A stretch of DNA of 64,000 nt from Paenibacillus pinisoli. GTDB lineage: Bacteria; Bacillota; Bacilli; Paenibacillales; Paenibacillaceae. How positions within the stretch are numbered: position 1 is the first letter of the stretch; each line of letters starts with the position of its first letter. Below, one piece after another: positions 26,066 to 34,914 of the stretch. A program made the translations under genes and the position numbers. The stretch lies in assembly GCF_003605435.1 (NCBI RefSeq), contig NZ_QXQB01000004.1, positions 620,001 through 684,000 of the forward strand, given 5' to 3'. The notes beneath the pieces were generated by a model. It saw nothing but the letters and a program-made list of their open reading frames with translations. It did not search any database and was not told where the DNA came from.

Positions 26066-27250
26066 ATGAAATTTGAACGTATTGCAGTTATTGTATTGGA
26101 CAGTGTAGGGATCGGCGAATTGCCTGATGCCGAGCAATTTGGTGATAAGGGATCGCATACGCTTGGACATATAGCAGAGCGTGTCAGCAGCCTGGAGCTG
26201 CCGCATCTGCGCCGCTGGGGGCTTGACCGCATTGCCTCTATAGGAGCTTGGAAGCCTGAAGGCGGGGAAGCGGACGCCTACTTCGGCAAAATGGCCGAGG
26301 TCTCTGTCGGCAAGGACACGATGACCGGCCATTGGGAGCTCATGGGGCTGAAGCTGACGGTTCCGTTCCAGACCTTCCCAGACGGCTTCCCGCCTGAGCT
26401 GATCGGACCGTTCGAGGAACGGACAGGACGCAAGGTGATCGGCAACAAATCCGCTAGCGGCACGGAGATTTTGGACGAGCTGGGCGAGGAACAGATGAAG
26501 ACTGGAGCATGGATCGTATACACATCGGCGGACAGCGTCTTCCAGATTGCGGCCCATGAGGATATTATTCCCCTTGAGGAGCTCTATCGCGCCTGCGAAA
26601 TCGCGCGCGAATTGACGATGGATGACCGGTTCACGGTCGGCCGTGTTATTGCAAGGCCGTATGTGGGCGAGCCGGGCAGCTTCAAGCGTACGCCGAACCG
26701 CCATGATTATGCGGTGAAGCCGCCGCAGCCGACTGTTCTGAACGCGCTTAAGGAGGGCAGCTTCGATACGATCGCCATCGGCAAGATCAACGATATTTTC
26801 GACGGCGAAGGCATCTCGGAAGCGACGCCTACCAAGAGCAATGCGGACGGCATTCAGCGCACGATCGACCGTCTGGAGCAGCCGTTCCGCGGATTGCTGT
26901 TCACAAATCTGGTTGATTTCGATTCCCTCTACGGCCATCGCAGAGATCCGGAGGGCTATGCCCGGGCGCTAGAGGAGTTCGACCGCGCGATCCCTGAGCT
27001 TGAGCGGGTCATCGGCGAGAAGGATCTGCTCGTTGTGACGGCAGACCATGGCAACGATCCGACTCATCCTGGCACGGATCATACGCGCGAATATGTGCCG
27101 GTGCTGCTCTACAGCCCTGCATTCAAGACAAAGGGCGGGCTGCCGGTTCGAGAGACGTTCTCCGATCTGGGAGCAACCATCGCCGATAATTTCGGTGTGC
27201 AGGCGCCGCCGAACGGTACAAGCTTCTTGCATTTGTTGGAGACGAAGTAG
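26066..27250 (+). CDS. deoB: Phosphopentomutase
   Basis: Interconverts (deoxy)ribose 1- and 5-phosphate, linking nucleoside phosphorolysis to central metabolism. The 394-aa alkaline-phosphatase-fold protein has [12 protein letters not shown], the catalytic threonine in [10 protein letters not shown] and metal ligands in [30 protein letters not shown] precedes ATG. The final codons lie inside the first of three ACGAAGT palindromes. Confidence 0.96.
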   Translation: MKFERIAVIVLDSVGIGELPDAEQFGDKGSHTLGHIAERVSSLELPHLRRWGLDRIASIGAWKPEGGEADAYFGKMAEVSVGKDTMTGHWELMGLKLTVPFQTFPDGFPPELIGPFEERTGRKVIGNKSASGTEILDELGEEQMKTGAWIVYTSADSVFQIAAHEDIIPLEELYRACEIARELTMDDRFTVGRVIARPYVGEPGSFKRTPNRHDYAVKPPQPTVLNALKEGSFDTIAIGKINDIFDGEGISEATPTKSNADGIQRTIDRLEQPFRGLLFTNLVDFDSLYGHRRDPEGYARALEEFDRAIPELERVIGEKDLLVVTADHGNDPTHPGTDHTREYVPVLLYSPAFKTKGGLPVRETFSDLGATIADNFGVQAPPNGTSFLHLLETK

Positions 27251-27340
27251 TTTTACTTCGTACTACTTAAGCCTATCCTTACGAAGCATTTGTACTTCGT
27301 AAAAATAAGCATATCCTTACGAAGTAGTTTTACTTCGTAA
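27242..27340. repeat. Three tandem ACGAAG..CTTCGT palindromes
   Basis: Near-identical inverted repeats at 27242-27261, 27279-27302 and 27317-27340, 38-39 nt apart, each ACGAAG(T/C)A, TTTG/TTT loop, TACTTCGT. The second and third are flanked by TT/AA and share an upstream ATCC. They fill the deoB-punA gap; copy one contains the deoB stop. Confidence 0.85.
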
Positions 27341-27361
27341 AACTTTCAGGAGGAAATAACC

Positions 27362-28186
27362 ATGACTCAACTGACAGCTGCGCATATCAAGGAAGCTGCG
27401 AAATATATACAAAAACAAACGGCAGTACAGCCGGAAATCGGCCTTATTATGGGCTCGGGGCTTGGTGTGCTGGGCGATCATATCGAAAACGCGACGGTTA
27501 TCGCTTACGAGGACATCCCGCATTTTCCGATCTCAACTGTGGAAGGCCATGCCGGCGAGCTGCTGATCGGATCTCTGTCCGGGCGTTCCGTTGTGCTGAT
27601 GCGCGGCCGCTTCCATATGTATGAGGGCTACGGACCAGAGCTGACGGCTTTCCCGGTTCGCGTTATGAAGGCGCTTGGCGCTAAATCTCTGCTTGTCACG
27701 AATGCCGCTGGCGGCATCAACCTGGACTTCGCTTCGGGCAACCTGATGCTGATCTCGGATCATCTGAATCTGACGGGCAAAAACCCGCTGATCGGCCCGA
27801 ACGACAATGAGCTTGGCGTTCGTTTCCCGGACATGTCGGAAGCGTACAGCAAGCGTCTGCGCGGCATTGCGAAGGAGATTGCAGCGAGCCAAGGCATTGA
27901 GGTTCAAGAAGGCGTGTACGCTGGACTGCTGGGTCCGACCTATGAGACCCCTGCGGAAATTCGCATGCTTCGCACGTTAGGCGCGGATGCTGTCGGAATG
28001 TCGACCGTTGCCGAGGTCATTGCGGCCCGCCATTCCGGCATTGAAGTAGTCGGAATTTCCTGCATCAGCAACATGGCGGCCGGAATCCTGGATCAGCCCT
28101 TGTCCCATGAGGAAGTTATGGAGACGACGGAGCGAGTCAAGTCCCAATTCCTGGGCCTTGTTACTGCATTAATTTCTAAAATGTAA
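27362..28186 (+). CDS. punA: Purine-nucleoside phosphorylase (PunA/PupG type)
   Basis: Trimeric-type PNP that phosphorolyses (deoxy)guanosine and inosine. The 274-aa protein has MGSGLGVLGDHI, VEGHAGELL, RGRFHMYEGY, TNAAGGINLDF, GPTYETPAEIRMLRTLGADA and VGISCISNMAAGI. CAGGAGG lies 8 nt before ATG, just after the palindromic repeats. deoB and pdp flank it, forming a nucleoside salvage set. Confidence 0.96.
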   Translation: MTQLTAAHIKEAAKYIQKQTAVQPEIGLIMGSGLGVLGDHIENATVIAYEDIPHFPISTVEGHAGELLIGSLSGRSVVLMRGRFHMYEGYGPELTAFPVRVMKALGAKSLLVTNAAGGINLDFASGNLMLISDHLNLTGKNPLIGPNDNELGVRFPDMSEAYSKRLRGIAKEIAASQGIEVQEGVYAGLLGPTYETPAEIRMLRTLGADAVGMSTVAEVIAARHSGIEVVGISCISNMAAGILDQPLSHEEVMETTERVKSQFLGLVTALISKM

Positions 28187-28211
28187 CAGTTTTTGTAACA
28201 CAATTGTAACA
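28182..28211 (+). promoter_or_regulatory. Three TGTAACA direct repeats
   Basis: TGTAACA occurs exactly at 28182-28188, 28194-28200 and 28205-28211, one helical turn apart, starting at the punA stop; an inverted variant (TGTTACT) is at 28159-28165. They lie upstream of a TATAAT at 28256-28261 that lacks a good -35, the layout of an activator-dependent promoter. Spacing recalls PhoP boxes (TTAACA-like). Confidence 0.5.
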
Positions 28212-28297
28212 TTTGGCTCGACTCAATATGACAGTTTTCCAAATGGGAATCGTCGTATAATGTCCATGATCAAAGAAAGATGGAGTGGACGAGCATA

Positions 28298-28468
28298 ATG
28301 GACAAGCAATTACTAATGCAGCTGGAGCAGCTGCGCAATGCAATGGTTGAGACGGCAATCACGGAGAAAAACTTGTTGCACCGCGATGTGCTGGTGCTCA
28401 GCCAGTCGCTGGACGAAATCATCGTTCGGGTTCAGTCCGAACGGCGGTTGCTCGCCCGTACGACGTAA
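28298..28468 (+). CDS. Spo0E-family aspartyl-phosphate phosphatase
   Basis: A 56-aa all-helical protein, [18 protein letters not shown] at its start, with the signature [12 protein letters not shown] (SQxLDxxI), where Asp is needed for dephosphorylation of Spo0A-P. Such proteins drain the sporulation phosphorelay. ATG 28280 would add six residues. It sits between punA and pdp, with its own likely promoter at 28256, so sporulation control is interleaved with nucleoside salvage genes. Confidence 0.85.
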   Translation: MDKQLLMQLEQLRNAMVETAITEKNLLHRDVLVLSQSLDEIIVRVQSERRLLARTT

Positions 28469-28499
28469 TTGCGCTTGCTCTTACTTGGAGGGAGCAGAC

Positions 28500-29828
28500 A
28501 TGCGGGTTGTTGATATCATCCACAAGAAGCGCGACGGCGGCGAGCTGTCGGCCGAGGAAATCGGATTTCTCGTGAGCGGCTACAGCCGCGGCGATATTCC
28601 CGATTATCAGATTTCGGCGTGGGCAATGGCGGTCCTGTTCCGCGGGATGACGTCTGCCGAGACAGCGGCATTGACGCTGGCTATGGCTTCTTCTGGGGAT
28701 CAAGTAGATTTGTCGCCAATACATGGCGTTAAGGTTGATAAACACAGCACGGGCGGCGTTGGCGACAAGACCACGCTTATTATTGGGCCGCTTGTAGCGG
28801 CTGCAGGAGTGCCGGTAGCGAAGATGTCGGGGCGCGGCCTTGGACATACAGGCGGAACGATAGATAAGCTGGAGGCGATTGAAGGCTTCCATACGGAATT
28901 GACTCGCGAGGACTTTATCCGCCAGGTGAACGATATCGGCCTGTCCGTCATTGGACAGAGCGGCAATCTGGCGCCAGCCGACAAGAAGCTGTATGCGCTC
29001 AGAGACGTGACAGGCACGGTGGAATCGATTCCGCTTATCGCCAGCTCCGTTATGAGCAAAAAGATTGCGGCTGGTGCAGACGCGATCGTGCTGGATGTGA
29101 AGACAGGCAGCGGCGCTTTCATGAAGACGGTGGAGGATGCCGAGAAGCTGGCCAATGCAATGGTTGCCATCGGCTCGGAAGTGGGCAGGCAGACAGCCGC
29201 TGTCATTAGCGATATGGATCAGCCGCTTGGCTTCGCAATCGGCAATGCGCTTGAGGTAGAGGAAGCGCTCGCTACGCTTAAGGGCCAAGGCCCGGAGGAT
29301 CTGACTGAGCTGTGTCTGGCGCTGGGAGCTCATATGGTGGTGCTTGGCGGCAATGCCGAGACCTTTGATGAAGCGAAGGAGCTGCTGAGGACGAAGCTGG
29401 CAAGCGGCGAAGCTTTGGCCAAGTTCCGGGCATTCATCGAAGCTCAAGGCGGCGACGGCCGTATCGCGGATCAGCCGGAGCTGCTTCCGAAGGCACCGTA
29501 TACGATCGAGGTGCAGGCTGCGCAATCCGGCTACGTCAGTGCGATCGAGGCGGAGCAGCTTGGCCTTGCGGCGATGATGCTGGGCGCCGGACGCGAGACG
29601 AAGGACTCGGTGATCGATTACGCAGTAGGACTCACGCTTCGCAAGAAGGTTGGCGATCAAGTGGAGCAGGGCGATACGCTTGCCGTGCTTCATGTCAGGG
29701 AGAACAATGATGCGGCTCGCAAGGTGGGTGGCCGCGTGCTGGGCGCTTATACCATCGAGAAGGCCAAGCCGGAGCTGCGCCCGCTGCTGCTGTCGGTTGT
29801 AACTTCGGAGGGTATTACGCGGTATTAA
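28500..29828 (+). CDS. pdp: Pyrimidine-nucleoside phosphorylase
   Basis: Phosphorolyses uridine, thymidine and deoxyuridine. The 442-aa protein has the family signature [34 protein letters not shown] for phosphate, [20 protein letters not shown] and a C-terminal swivelling domain. TTGGAGGGAG precedes ATG 28500. Upstream in-frame codons overlap the spo0E-like gene and are rejected. Confidence 0.95.
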   Translation: MRVVDIIHKKRDGGELSAEEIGFLVSGYSRGDIPDYQISAWAMAVLFRGMTSAETAALTLAMASSGDQVDLSPIHGVKVDKHSTGGVGDKTTLIIGPLVAAAGVPVAKMSGRGLGHTGGTIDKLEAIEGFHTELTREDFIRQVNDIGLSVIGQSGNLAPADKKLYALRDVTGTVESIPLIASSVMSKKIAAGADAIVLDVKTGSGAFMKTVEDAEKLANAMVAIGSEVGRQTAAVISDMDQPLGFAIGNALEVEEALATLKGQGPEDLTELCLALGAHMVVLGGNAETFDEAKELLRTKLASGEALAKFRAFIEAQGGDGRIADQPELLPKAPYTIEVQAAQSGYVSAIEAEQLGLAAMMLGAGRETKDSVIDYAVGLTLRKKVGDQVEQGDTLAVLHVRENNDAARKVGGRVLGAYTIEKAKPELRPLLLSVVTSEGITRY

Positions 29829-29878
29829 TTTTGTAAAACGCTCGTTGCCGAATAGCAGTCCACGTTGTGAAATAAGTA

Positions 29879-29907
29879 TAGACAGCCGGTCCGTCTCGGC
29901 ATATAAT
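29879..29907 (+). promoter_or_regulatory. Sigma-A promoter of glpD
   Basis: TAGACA (29879-29884) and TATAAT (29902-29907), 17 nt apart, place the start near 29914, followed by a leader of roughly 145 nt that contains a terminator. Confidence 0.8.
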
Positions 29908-29949
29908 GGAAGTAATCATAGCTTAGCAGAGCGGTCGGAGAAAATGGAG

Positions 29950-30007
29950 AACCCTTTTGCAGAGTAAGCACCTATTTGGGTGTGTGCTCTTCGCAGAAGG
30001 GTTTTTT
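29950..30007 (+). terminator. glpD leader terminator (predicted GlpP attenuator)
   Basis: AACCCTTTTGC (29950-29960) pairs with GCAGAAGGGTT (29993-30003) and an inner AGCACC/GGGTGTGTGCT stem; six T follow. It lies between the glpD promoter and start codon, so it is an attenuator. In Bacillus subtilis GlpP with glycerol 3-phosphate prevents termination in the glpD leader; a glpP gene lies 7.4 kb downstream. Confidence 0.85.
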
Positions 30008-30061
30008 GCATTTCCGGCTGCACTTGCAATATGACTGGGAGCAACCAAGGAGGAATGCACG

Positions 30062-31717
30062 ATGAAAACCCTATTCTCGGCGAGGGAACGCGAACGCTAT
30101 CTGAATCAAATGGCCGGGGAGGAGCTGGACCTGCTTGTCATCGGGGGAGGCATTACCGGGGCGGGCATCGCTTGGGATGCAAGCGTCAGGGGGATGAAGA
30201 CGGGATTGCTGGAGATGAATGACGTCGCATCAGGCACCAGCAGCCGTTCGACGAAGCTCATACATGGCGGCCTTCGCTACTTGAAGCAAGGCGAGGTCAA
30301 TCTCGTTCGTGAGGTTGGCTCCGAGCGGGCGCTGCTGCATAAGAGCGCTCCGCATCTGGTCGATCCTATCCCGATGCTGCTGCCGATCTACAAAAAGGGG
30401 ACATATGGCTATCTCGCCAGCGCTGTCGGGCTGTATATATACGACTGGCTTGCAGGGGTGAAGAGAAGCGAGCGGCGCAAGATGTACAGAAAAGAGCAGA
30501 CGATGGCACTTGAGCCGCTGTTCAAGACGGAGGATCTGAAGGGCTCGGGCTATTACTACGAATACCGGACTGACGATGCGCGGTTGACAGTGGAAGTGAT
30601 GAAAAGCGCCCGCTCAAGAGGCGCAATTATTGCCAATCATGCTAAGGTGGAGCAATTTATATACCGCAGAGGCAAGGTAGCCGGAGTGAAGGCATTCGAT
30701 CTGGCAAGCGGCAATAGCTATGAGATTTATGCCAAAAAAATCGTCAACGCAGCAGGGCCATGGGTCGATGAGATTCGCAAGCGCGATAATTCACTTCACG
30801 GCAAAAAGCTGCTTCTGACAAAAGGAGTTCATCTGGTTGTCGACTACAACAAGCTGCCGATCCGGCAAGCGGCATACTTCGATGTCCCTGGAGGGCGAAT
30901 GATCTTCGTTATTCCCCGCGGCAGCAAGACCTATATCGGCACGACCGATACCGTGTACAAAGGCGGGCTTGAGGAGCCGGGCATTACCGAAGATGACGTC
31001 GATTATTTGGTGGATGCGGTGAATGCGGCTTTTCCTGGCGTGCGCTTGAACAAGCGGGATGTGGAGACGGGCTGGTCCGGCCTTCGCCCGCTATTGTGGG
31101 AGGAGGGCAAAAGCCCGTCCGAGGTATCGCGCAAGGATGAGATCATCTTGTCGGATTCCGGCCTAATTACGATAGCGGGCGGCAAGCTGACCGGCTTCCG
31201 CAAGATGGCGGAGAAAGTCGTGGATTTGGCTGCAAAGCAATTGCAGGACGAGAACGGCAAGATTTATCCGCCTTGCACGACCGATAAGGAGCCGATCAGC
31301 GGCGGCGGAGGAGGTTCGGGAGCGGGCTATCAGCAATCCATCGATGCTGCAATGCAGCTTGGCGGGGACATGAAGCTTACAAGATCAGAGGTTGCCGACT
31401 TAGCTAGCCGCTATGGCGCCAATACGACAGATGTCTTGAAGGCTGTGCAGAGCGCAGAGCATTTCCCAACGAAGAAAGATCAGCTGCTTTACGGGGAAAT
31501 TCTGTATTGCATCGACCACGAGCTGACGCTGAACGCTGTTGATTTTCTGCTGCGGCGCACAGGCTGGCTGCTCTTCGACCGGCAACGGGCGGAGCAGGAG
31601 CGGGATGCCGTCGTCGAGATGATGGCTTCTATCCTGGACTGGAGCGAGCTTGAAGTGCGCAGGCAGCAGCAGCTGATTGACGACCAGATCAAGGAAGTTT
31701 GGAGGAGCCGCGCATGA
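30062..31717 (+). CDS. glpD: Aerobic glycerol-3-phosphate dehydrogenase
   Basis: Membrane-associated flavoprotein oxidising sn-glycerol 3-phosphate to dihydroxyacetone phosphate, electrons to menaquinone. The 551-aa protein has the FAD motif VIGGGITGAGIAWDA, SGTSSRSTKLIHGGLRYL, GLRPLLWEEGKSPSEVSR and TIAGGKLTGFRKMAE, and a C-terminal helical domain. AAGGAGG precedes ATG. It overlaps the next gene by 4 nt (ATGA). Confidence 0.96.
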   Translation: MKTLFSARERERYLNQMAGEELDLLVIGGGITGAGIAWDASVRGMKTGLLEMNDVASGTSSRSTKLIHGGLRYLKQGEVNLVREVGSERALLHKSAPHLVDPIPMLLPIYKKGTYGYLASAVGLYIYDWLAGVKRSERRKMYRKEQTMALEPLFKTEDLKGSGYYYEYRTDDARLTVEVMKSARSRGAIIANHAKVEQFIYRRGKVAGVKAFDLASGNSYEIYAKKIVNAAGPWVDEIRKRDNSLHGKKLLLTKGVHLVVDYNKLPIRQAAYFDVPGGRMIFVIPRGSKTYIGTTDTVYKGGLEEPGITEDDVDYLVDAVNAAFPGVRLNKRDVETGWSGLRPLLWEEGKSPSEVSRKDEIILSDSGLITIAGGKLTGFRKMAEKVVDLAAKQLQDENGKIYPPCTTDKEPISGGGGGSGAGYQQSIDAAMQLGGDMKLTRSEVADLASRYGANTTDVLKAVQSAEHFPTKKDQLLYGEILYCIDHELTLNAVDFLLRRTGWLLFDRQRAEQERDAVVEMMASILDWSELEVRRQQQLIDDQIKEVWRSRA

Positions 31718-32502
31718 GAAGCCTTCATCAATATTCGGCCTATATATTTGATCTTGACGGAACGATCTATCTGGGGAGCGACCCGATCGACGGAGCGGTG
31801 GAGACGATACAGAAGCTTCAGGCGCTGGGCAAAAAACTGCTTTTTCTGACCAATAAAACGATCGACTCGCGGGAGGCGTATTTGAGTAAGCTGAATGGCT
31901 TTGGGCTCTCCGTCACACTGGAGGAGATATTGAATCCGGCGCTCGTTACAATTCATTACTTGAAGCGCAATCATCCTGACGCCAAAGTCTACGTGATTGG
32001 CGAGGAAATCTTGAAAGATGAACTGAGAGACAACGGCATCTCGTTTGCGGATACGCCTGAGGAGACAGGAGTGGTGGTGATTTCATGGGACCGGAACTTC
32101 CATTATGACCATTTGGACTTCGCGTATCAGGCGATCAAGCGCGGCGCGAGCGTCATTGCGACCCATCCTGACCGCACATGTCCGATGCCCGGCGGTGAAA
32201 TCCCGGACTGCGGGGCGATGATAGGCGCGATTGAAGGCGCATCCGGTATCAAGGTCGATATCGTCATGGGCAAACCGTCGCCGCTTACGATCGAGACGGC
32301 GCTGCACCTGCTGGGCGTTGATGCCAAGGACTGCTTGATGACGGGCGACCGTCTGGAGACCGATATCCGAATGGGCCAGCAGGCAGGCATGGGCACAGCG
32401 CTTGTCCTGACAGGCGTGACAGGCGATGGCGACTGGACAGAGTCTGACATAAAGCCAACCTACGTGCTTCAGTCGGTATTGGAGATTGGGCGGGCTGGCT
32501 AA
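31714..32502 (+). CDS. HAD-IIA family phosphatase
   Basis: The 262-aa protein has HAD motif I FDLDGTIYLG, motif II FLTNKT, the C2a cap, the GKPSP lysine motif and motif IV MTGDRLETDIRMGQQAGM. HAD-IIA includes NagD, AraL, phosphoglycolate and glycerol-3-phosphate phosphatases. Translation is coupled to glpD through a 4-nt overlap and GGAGGAG site, so an inferred role is to remove excess glycerol 3-phosphate or a damaged sugar phosphate; the actual substrate is unknown. Confidence 0.85.
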   Translation: MRSLHQYSAYIFDLDGTIYLGSDPIDGAVETIQKLQALGKKLLFLTNKTIDSREAYLSKLNGFGLSVTLEEILNPALVTIHYLKRNHPDAKVYVIGEEILKDELRDNGISFADTPEETGVVVISWDRNFHYDHLDFAYQAIKRGASVIATHPDRTCPMPGGEIPDCGAMIGAIEGASGIKVDIVMGKPSPLTIETALHLLGVDAKDCLMTGDRLETDIRMGQQAGMGTALVLTGVTGDGDWTESDIKPTYVLQSVLEIGRAG

Positions 32503-32551
32503 TGGAGGACAGCTTAATGGTGATGTTATTACGAGGAGACGAGGGTTTACG

Positions 32552-33274
32552 ATGTTCGAAATTTCCTTGAGTACGGACACGATGCTGCTCCGGCTGCTGC
32601 TGGCCGCCCTGCTCGGCGGCATGATCGGATGGGAGCGGGAGAGAAGGAGGAAGCAGGCGGGGCTGAAGACGCATTTGCTTGTTGCGGTTGGGGCTGCCCT
32701 TATTATGCTTACGTCCATCTATGGCTTCGACAGCGATCTGATCAATCATCCCAATGCCAGATTCGATCCGGCGAGGCTATCGGCACAGGTGGTCAGCGGC
32801 ATCGGATTTCTAGGTGCTGGCGCTATCCTGCGGCGCTCCAACCATGTCATCTCCGGCTTAACGACGGCGGCTACGCTTTGGGTAGCGGCGGCGATTGGGC
32901 TAAGCGTGGGCTCGGGCTTCTATTGGCCCGCGGTTGTGACGACGGCGCTTGTTCTGCTGAGCACGCTGGTGCTCAACAAATTTGAATCAAAGTTTCTTTT
33001 TATCAAAAAATCAGGCAGTCTGAAAATTGTTATTGATACCGGAGAGAGTCCGGTTGAAATCCATCGGATTACATCCTTGCTGGAGAAGTCGAACATGTCG
33101 GTTGAGCAATTAAATGTCATGAACGCCGATGCGGACGATCAGGGCAGCACCTCCTGCATGATGGAATTTCGCGTCCATTCCTTTAACGCTAAGGGGATTA
33201 ATGCGCTGTTCCAGCAGCTGTGGCAGGTGAAAGGCGTGAAGCAGGTACGAATGAATTGGAGAGAGCGAGAGTAA
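32552..33274 (+). CDS. MgtC/SapB family membrane protein
   Basis: A 240-aa protein with four transmembrane helices (about residues 8-150) and a cytoplasmic ACT-like C-terminal domain (about 155-238). Visible are GGMIGWERERRRKQAGLKTHLLV, GIGFLGAGAIL and GLTTAATLWVAAAIGL, all MgtC hallmarks. MgtC proteins are tied to Mg or phosphate homeostasis and F-ATPase control. ATG 32552 follows GAGGAGACGAGGG. Its position behind glpD may be incidental. Confidence 0.88.
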   Translation: MFEISLSTDTMLLRLLLAALLGGMIGWERERRRKQAGLKTHLLVAVGAALIMLTSIYGFDSDLINHPNARFDPARLSAQVVSGIGFLGAGAILRRSNHVISGLTTAATLWVAAAIGLSVGSGFYWPAVVTTALVLLSTLVLNKFESKFLFIKKSGSLKIVIDTGESPVEIHRITSLLEKSNMSVEQLNVMNADADDQGSTSCMMEFRVHSFNAKGINALFQQLWQVKGVKQVRMNWRERE

Positions 33275-33286
33275 AGAAAATAATCA

Positions 33287-33300
33287 TGAAAGCGCAACCA
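33287..33300 (+). promoter_or_regulatory. cre-like CcpA site
   Basis: TGAAAGCGCAACCA matches the catabolite-response consensus TGWAARCGYTWNCW with one mismatch. It lies about 30 nt upstream of the -35 of the binding-protein promoter. Confidence 0.45.
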
Positions 33301-33317
33301 AAATGTAAAAATATTTC

Positions 33318-33346
33318 TTGTCAAATTCGTGAACCGATTGTAGAAT
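33318..33346 (+). promoter_or_regulatory. Sigma-A promoter of the glycerol-phosphate transport operon
   Basis: TTGTCA (33318-33323) and TAGAAT (33341-33346) with 17 nt between. Transcription would start near 33353, giving a leader of about 140 nt. Confidence 0.65.
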
Positions 33347-33384
33347 GTACATGTATAATTGAAAATTGCCGGGCGGAGATGATG

Positions 33385-33459
33385 AGAAGCCCTTTGCATG
33401 ACGAACTGCTTTCGTATGTTTGAAAGCGTTTTTATGCAGAGGACTTCTCTCTTGTTTTT
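33385..33459 (+). terminator. Leader hairpin before the binding-protein gene (predicted attenuator)
   Basis: AGAAG-CCT-TGCAT arms (33385-33399) pair with ATGCA-AGG-CTTCT (33434-33448), with an inner GCTTTC/GAAAGC hairpin (33408-33427), then a T-rich tract CTTGTTTTT. The base resembles the glpD leader (GAGAAGCCCTTTGCA versus GAGAACCCTTTTGCA). A cre-like TGAAAGCGTTTTTA (33421-33434) is embedded. It could also end the mgtC transcript. Confidence 0.65.
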
Positions 33460-33491
33460 ATCCGGCAAAAACGACATAGGGGGATATCCGA

Positions 33492-34787
33492 ATGAAGAAG
33501 CTGGCATTATTGATTCTTGTATTTGCATTTATCATCTCGGCATGCAGCAACGGTGATTCATCCGGCGGAAAAGGCGGCGAAGGGGGAGACGGACCGGTCA
33601 AGCTCCAGTTCTACTTCCCGGTAGCTGTCGGCGGGCCGATCACCAAGCTGATCGACCAGCTGGCGAAAGACTTCGAAAGAGAAAACGAAAATATTAGCGT
33701 CATGCCCATCTACGGCGGCAGCTACCAGGATACGATGACGAAGGTGGCAACGGCTGTGCAGGGCAACAACTCGCCGGATATGGCCGTGCTCCTCTCGACC
33801 GATTTGTACACGCTTCTCTCGATGAATGCAATCGAGGACTTGACGCCACGCTTCTCGCAATCCTATTTTGACGGATTCTATGACGCATTCCTCGGCAATA
33901 CGAAGTCGGGCGATCAGGTATGGAGCGTTCCGTTCCAGCGGAGCACAATCGTTCTGTACTACAACAAAGACAAATTCCGCGAAGCGGGACTAGACCCGGA
34001 GAAAGCGCCGGCCACTTGGGAGGAGCTGCGGGAGTATGCCTCCAAGCTGACAAAGGCGGACGGCTCCCAATGGGGGATCGAAATTCCGAGCACGGGCTAT
34101 CAATACTGGATGCTGCAGGCGTTATCCCTGCAATCGGGTGAAAACATCATGTCGAACGACGGCAAGGAAGTGTTCTTCGACAAGCCGCATGTAGAGGAAT
34201 CGCTTCAATTCTATATGGATCTGGGCCAGAAGGATAAAGTGATGCCATCCGGCACGATCGAATGGGCCACCGTTCCATCTGACTTCATCAGCGGCAAGGC
34301 GGCGATGATGTTCCATACGACCGGCAATTTGACGAAAGTGAAAAACGAAGCGGCTTTTGACTTCGGCGTGGCGTTCCTGCCGGCCAACAAGCAGTACGGA
34401 TCGCCGACAGGCGGCGGCAACCTGTACGTATTCAAGGATATTCCTGAGCGGAACAAGGAAGCGGCAATCAAATTCATCGAGTTCCTGACTCAGCCGGAGC
34501 GGGTTGCGCAGTGGTCGATTGATACAGGCTACGTCGGCACGACCAAGGCTTCCTACGAGACAGAAGCGCTCAAGCAATACGTAGCGGACTTCCCTGAGGC
34601 TGCCGTGGCGAGAGACCAGCTGGAGTATGCCGACAGCGAGCTGTCCACTTACCAGAATGGACAAGTGACGAAGATTTTCAACGATAACATCCAGGCTGCG
34701 CTGATCGGCACAATGACGGCCAAAGAAGCGCTTGCGAAATCACAGGAGCAAGCGACCGGAATTCTGAAGCAGTTCCAATCCAAATAA
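33492..34787 (+). CDS. ABC transporter substrate-binding lipoprotein (UgpB-like)
   Basis: Family 1 extracellular solute-binding protein, 431 aa, with a lipoprotein signal peptide ending at the lipobox IISAC (Cys18), then a flexible Gly/Ser spacer. The mature part has KLQFYFPVAVGGPITKLIDQ, VPFQRSTIVLYYNKD and GKAAMMFHTTGNL, as in glycerol-3-phosphate (UgpB) and sugar-binding proteins. Assignment to glycerol 3-phosphate or its diesters rests mainly on the neighbours glpD and glpP. GGGGGATA precedes ATG. Confidence 0.85.
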   Translation: MKKLALLILVFAFIISACSNGDSSGGKGGEGGDGPVKLQFYFPVAVGGPITKLIDQLAKDFERENENISVMPIYGGSYQDTMTKVATAVQGNNSPDMAVLLSTDLYTLLSMNAIEDLTPRFSQSYFDGFYDAFLGNTKSGDQVWSVPFQRSTIVLYYNKDKFREAGLDPEKAPATWEELREYASKLTKADGSQWGIEIPSTGYQYWMLQALSLQSGENIMSNDGKEVFFDKPHVEESLQFYMDLGQKDKVMPSGTIEWATVPSDFISGKAAMMFHTTGNLTKVKNEAAFDFGVAFLPANKQYGSPTGGGNLYVFKDIPERNKEAAIKFIEFLTQPERVAQWSIDTGYVGTTKASYETEALKQYVADFPEAAVARDQLEYADSELSTYQNGQVTKIFNDNIQAALIGTMTAKEALAKSQEQATGILKQFQSK

Positions 34788-34814
34788 ATAACGAACAGGC
34801 CAGAGACCATGGAG

Positions 34815-34880
34815 AGCCGCGAGCAGCATTCGAACCCTTTCCTTTGGTGAAAGCGCGTTCATGCTTCGCGGCTTTTGTGT
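34815..34880 (+). terminator. Intercistronic hairpin between binding protein and permease
   Basis: AGCCGCG (34815-34821) pairs with CGCGGCT (34867-34873); GCAT/ATGC, GAAC/GTTC and CTTTC/GAAAG stems continue inward; TTTTGTGTTGT follows. The apical GCAT-N7-CTTTC-N7-GAAAG-N7-ATGC pattern repeats that of the leader hairpin at 33385. A cre-like TGAAAGCGCGTTCA overlaps at 34848-34861. It likely lowers permease expression relative to the binding protein unless antiterminated. Confidence 0.7.
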
Positions 34881-34914
34881 TGTCATTAAACCTTCTTCAA
34901 GGTGGAAACGGGTG

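Noticed and set aside
28228-28261. ATGACA as -35 for the TATAAT at 28256
   Set aside because: Spacer would be 22 nt, too long for sigma-A.
28419-29693. 424-codon minus-strand frame opposite pdp
   Set aside because: Same shadow effect; composition is not protein-like.
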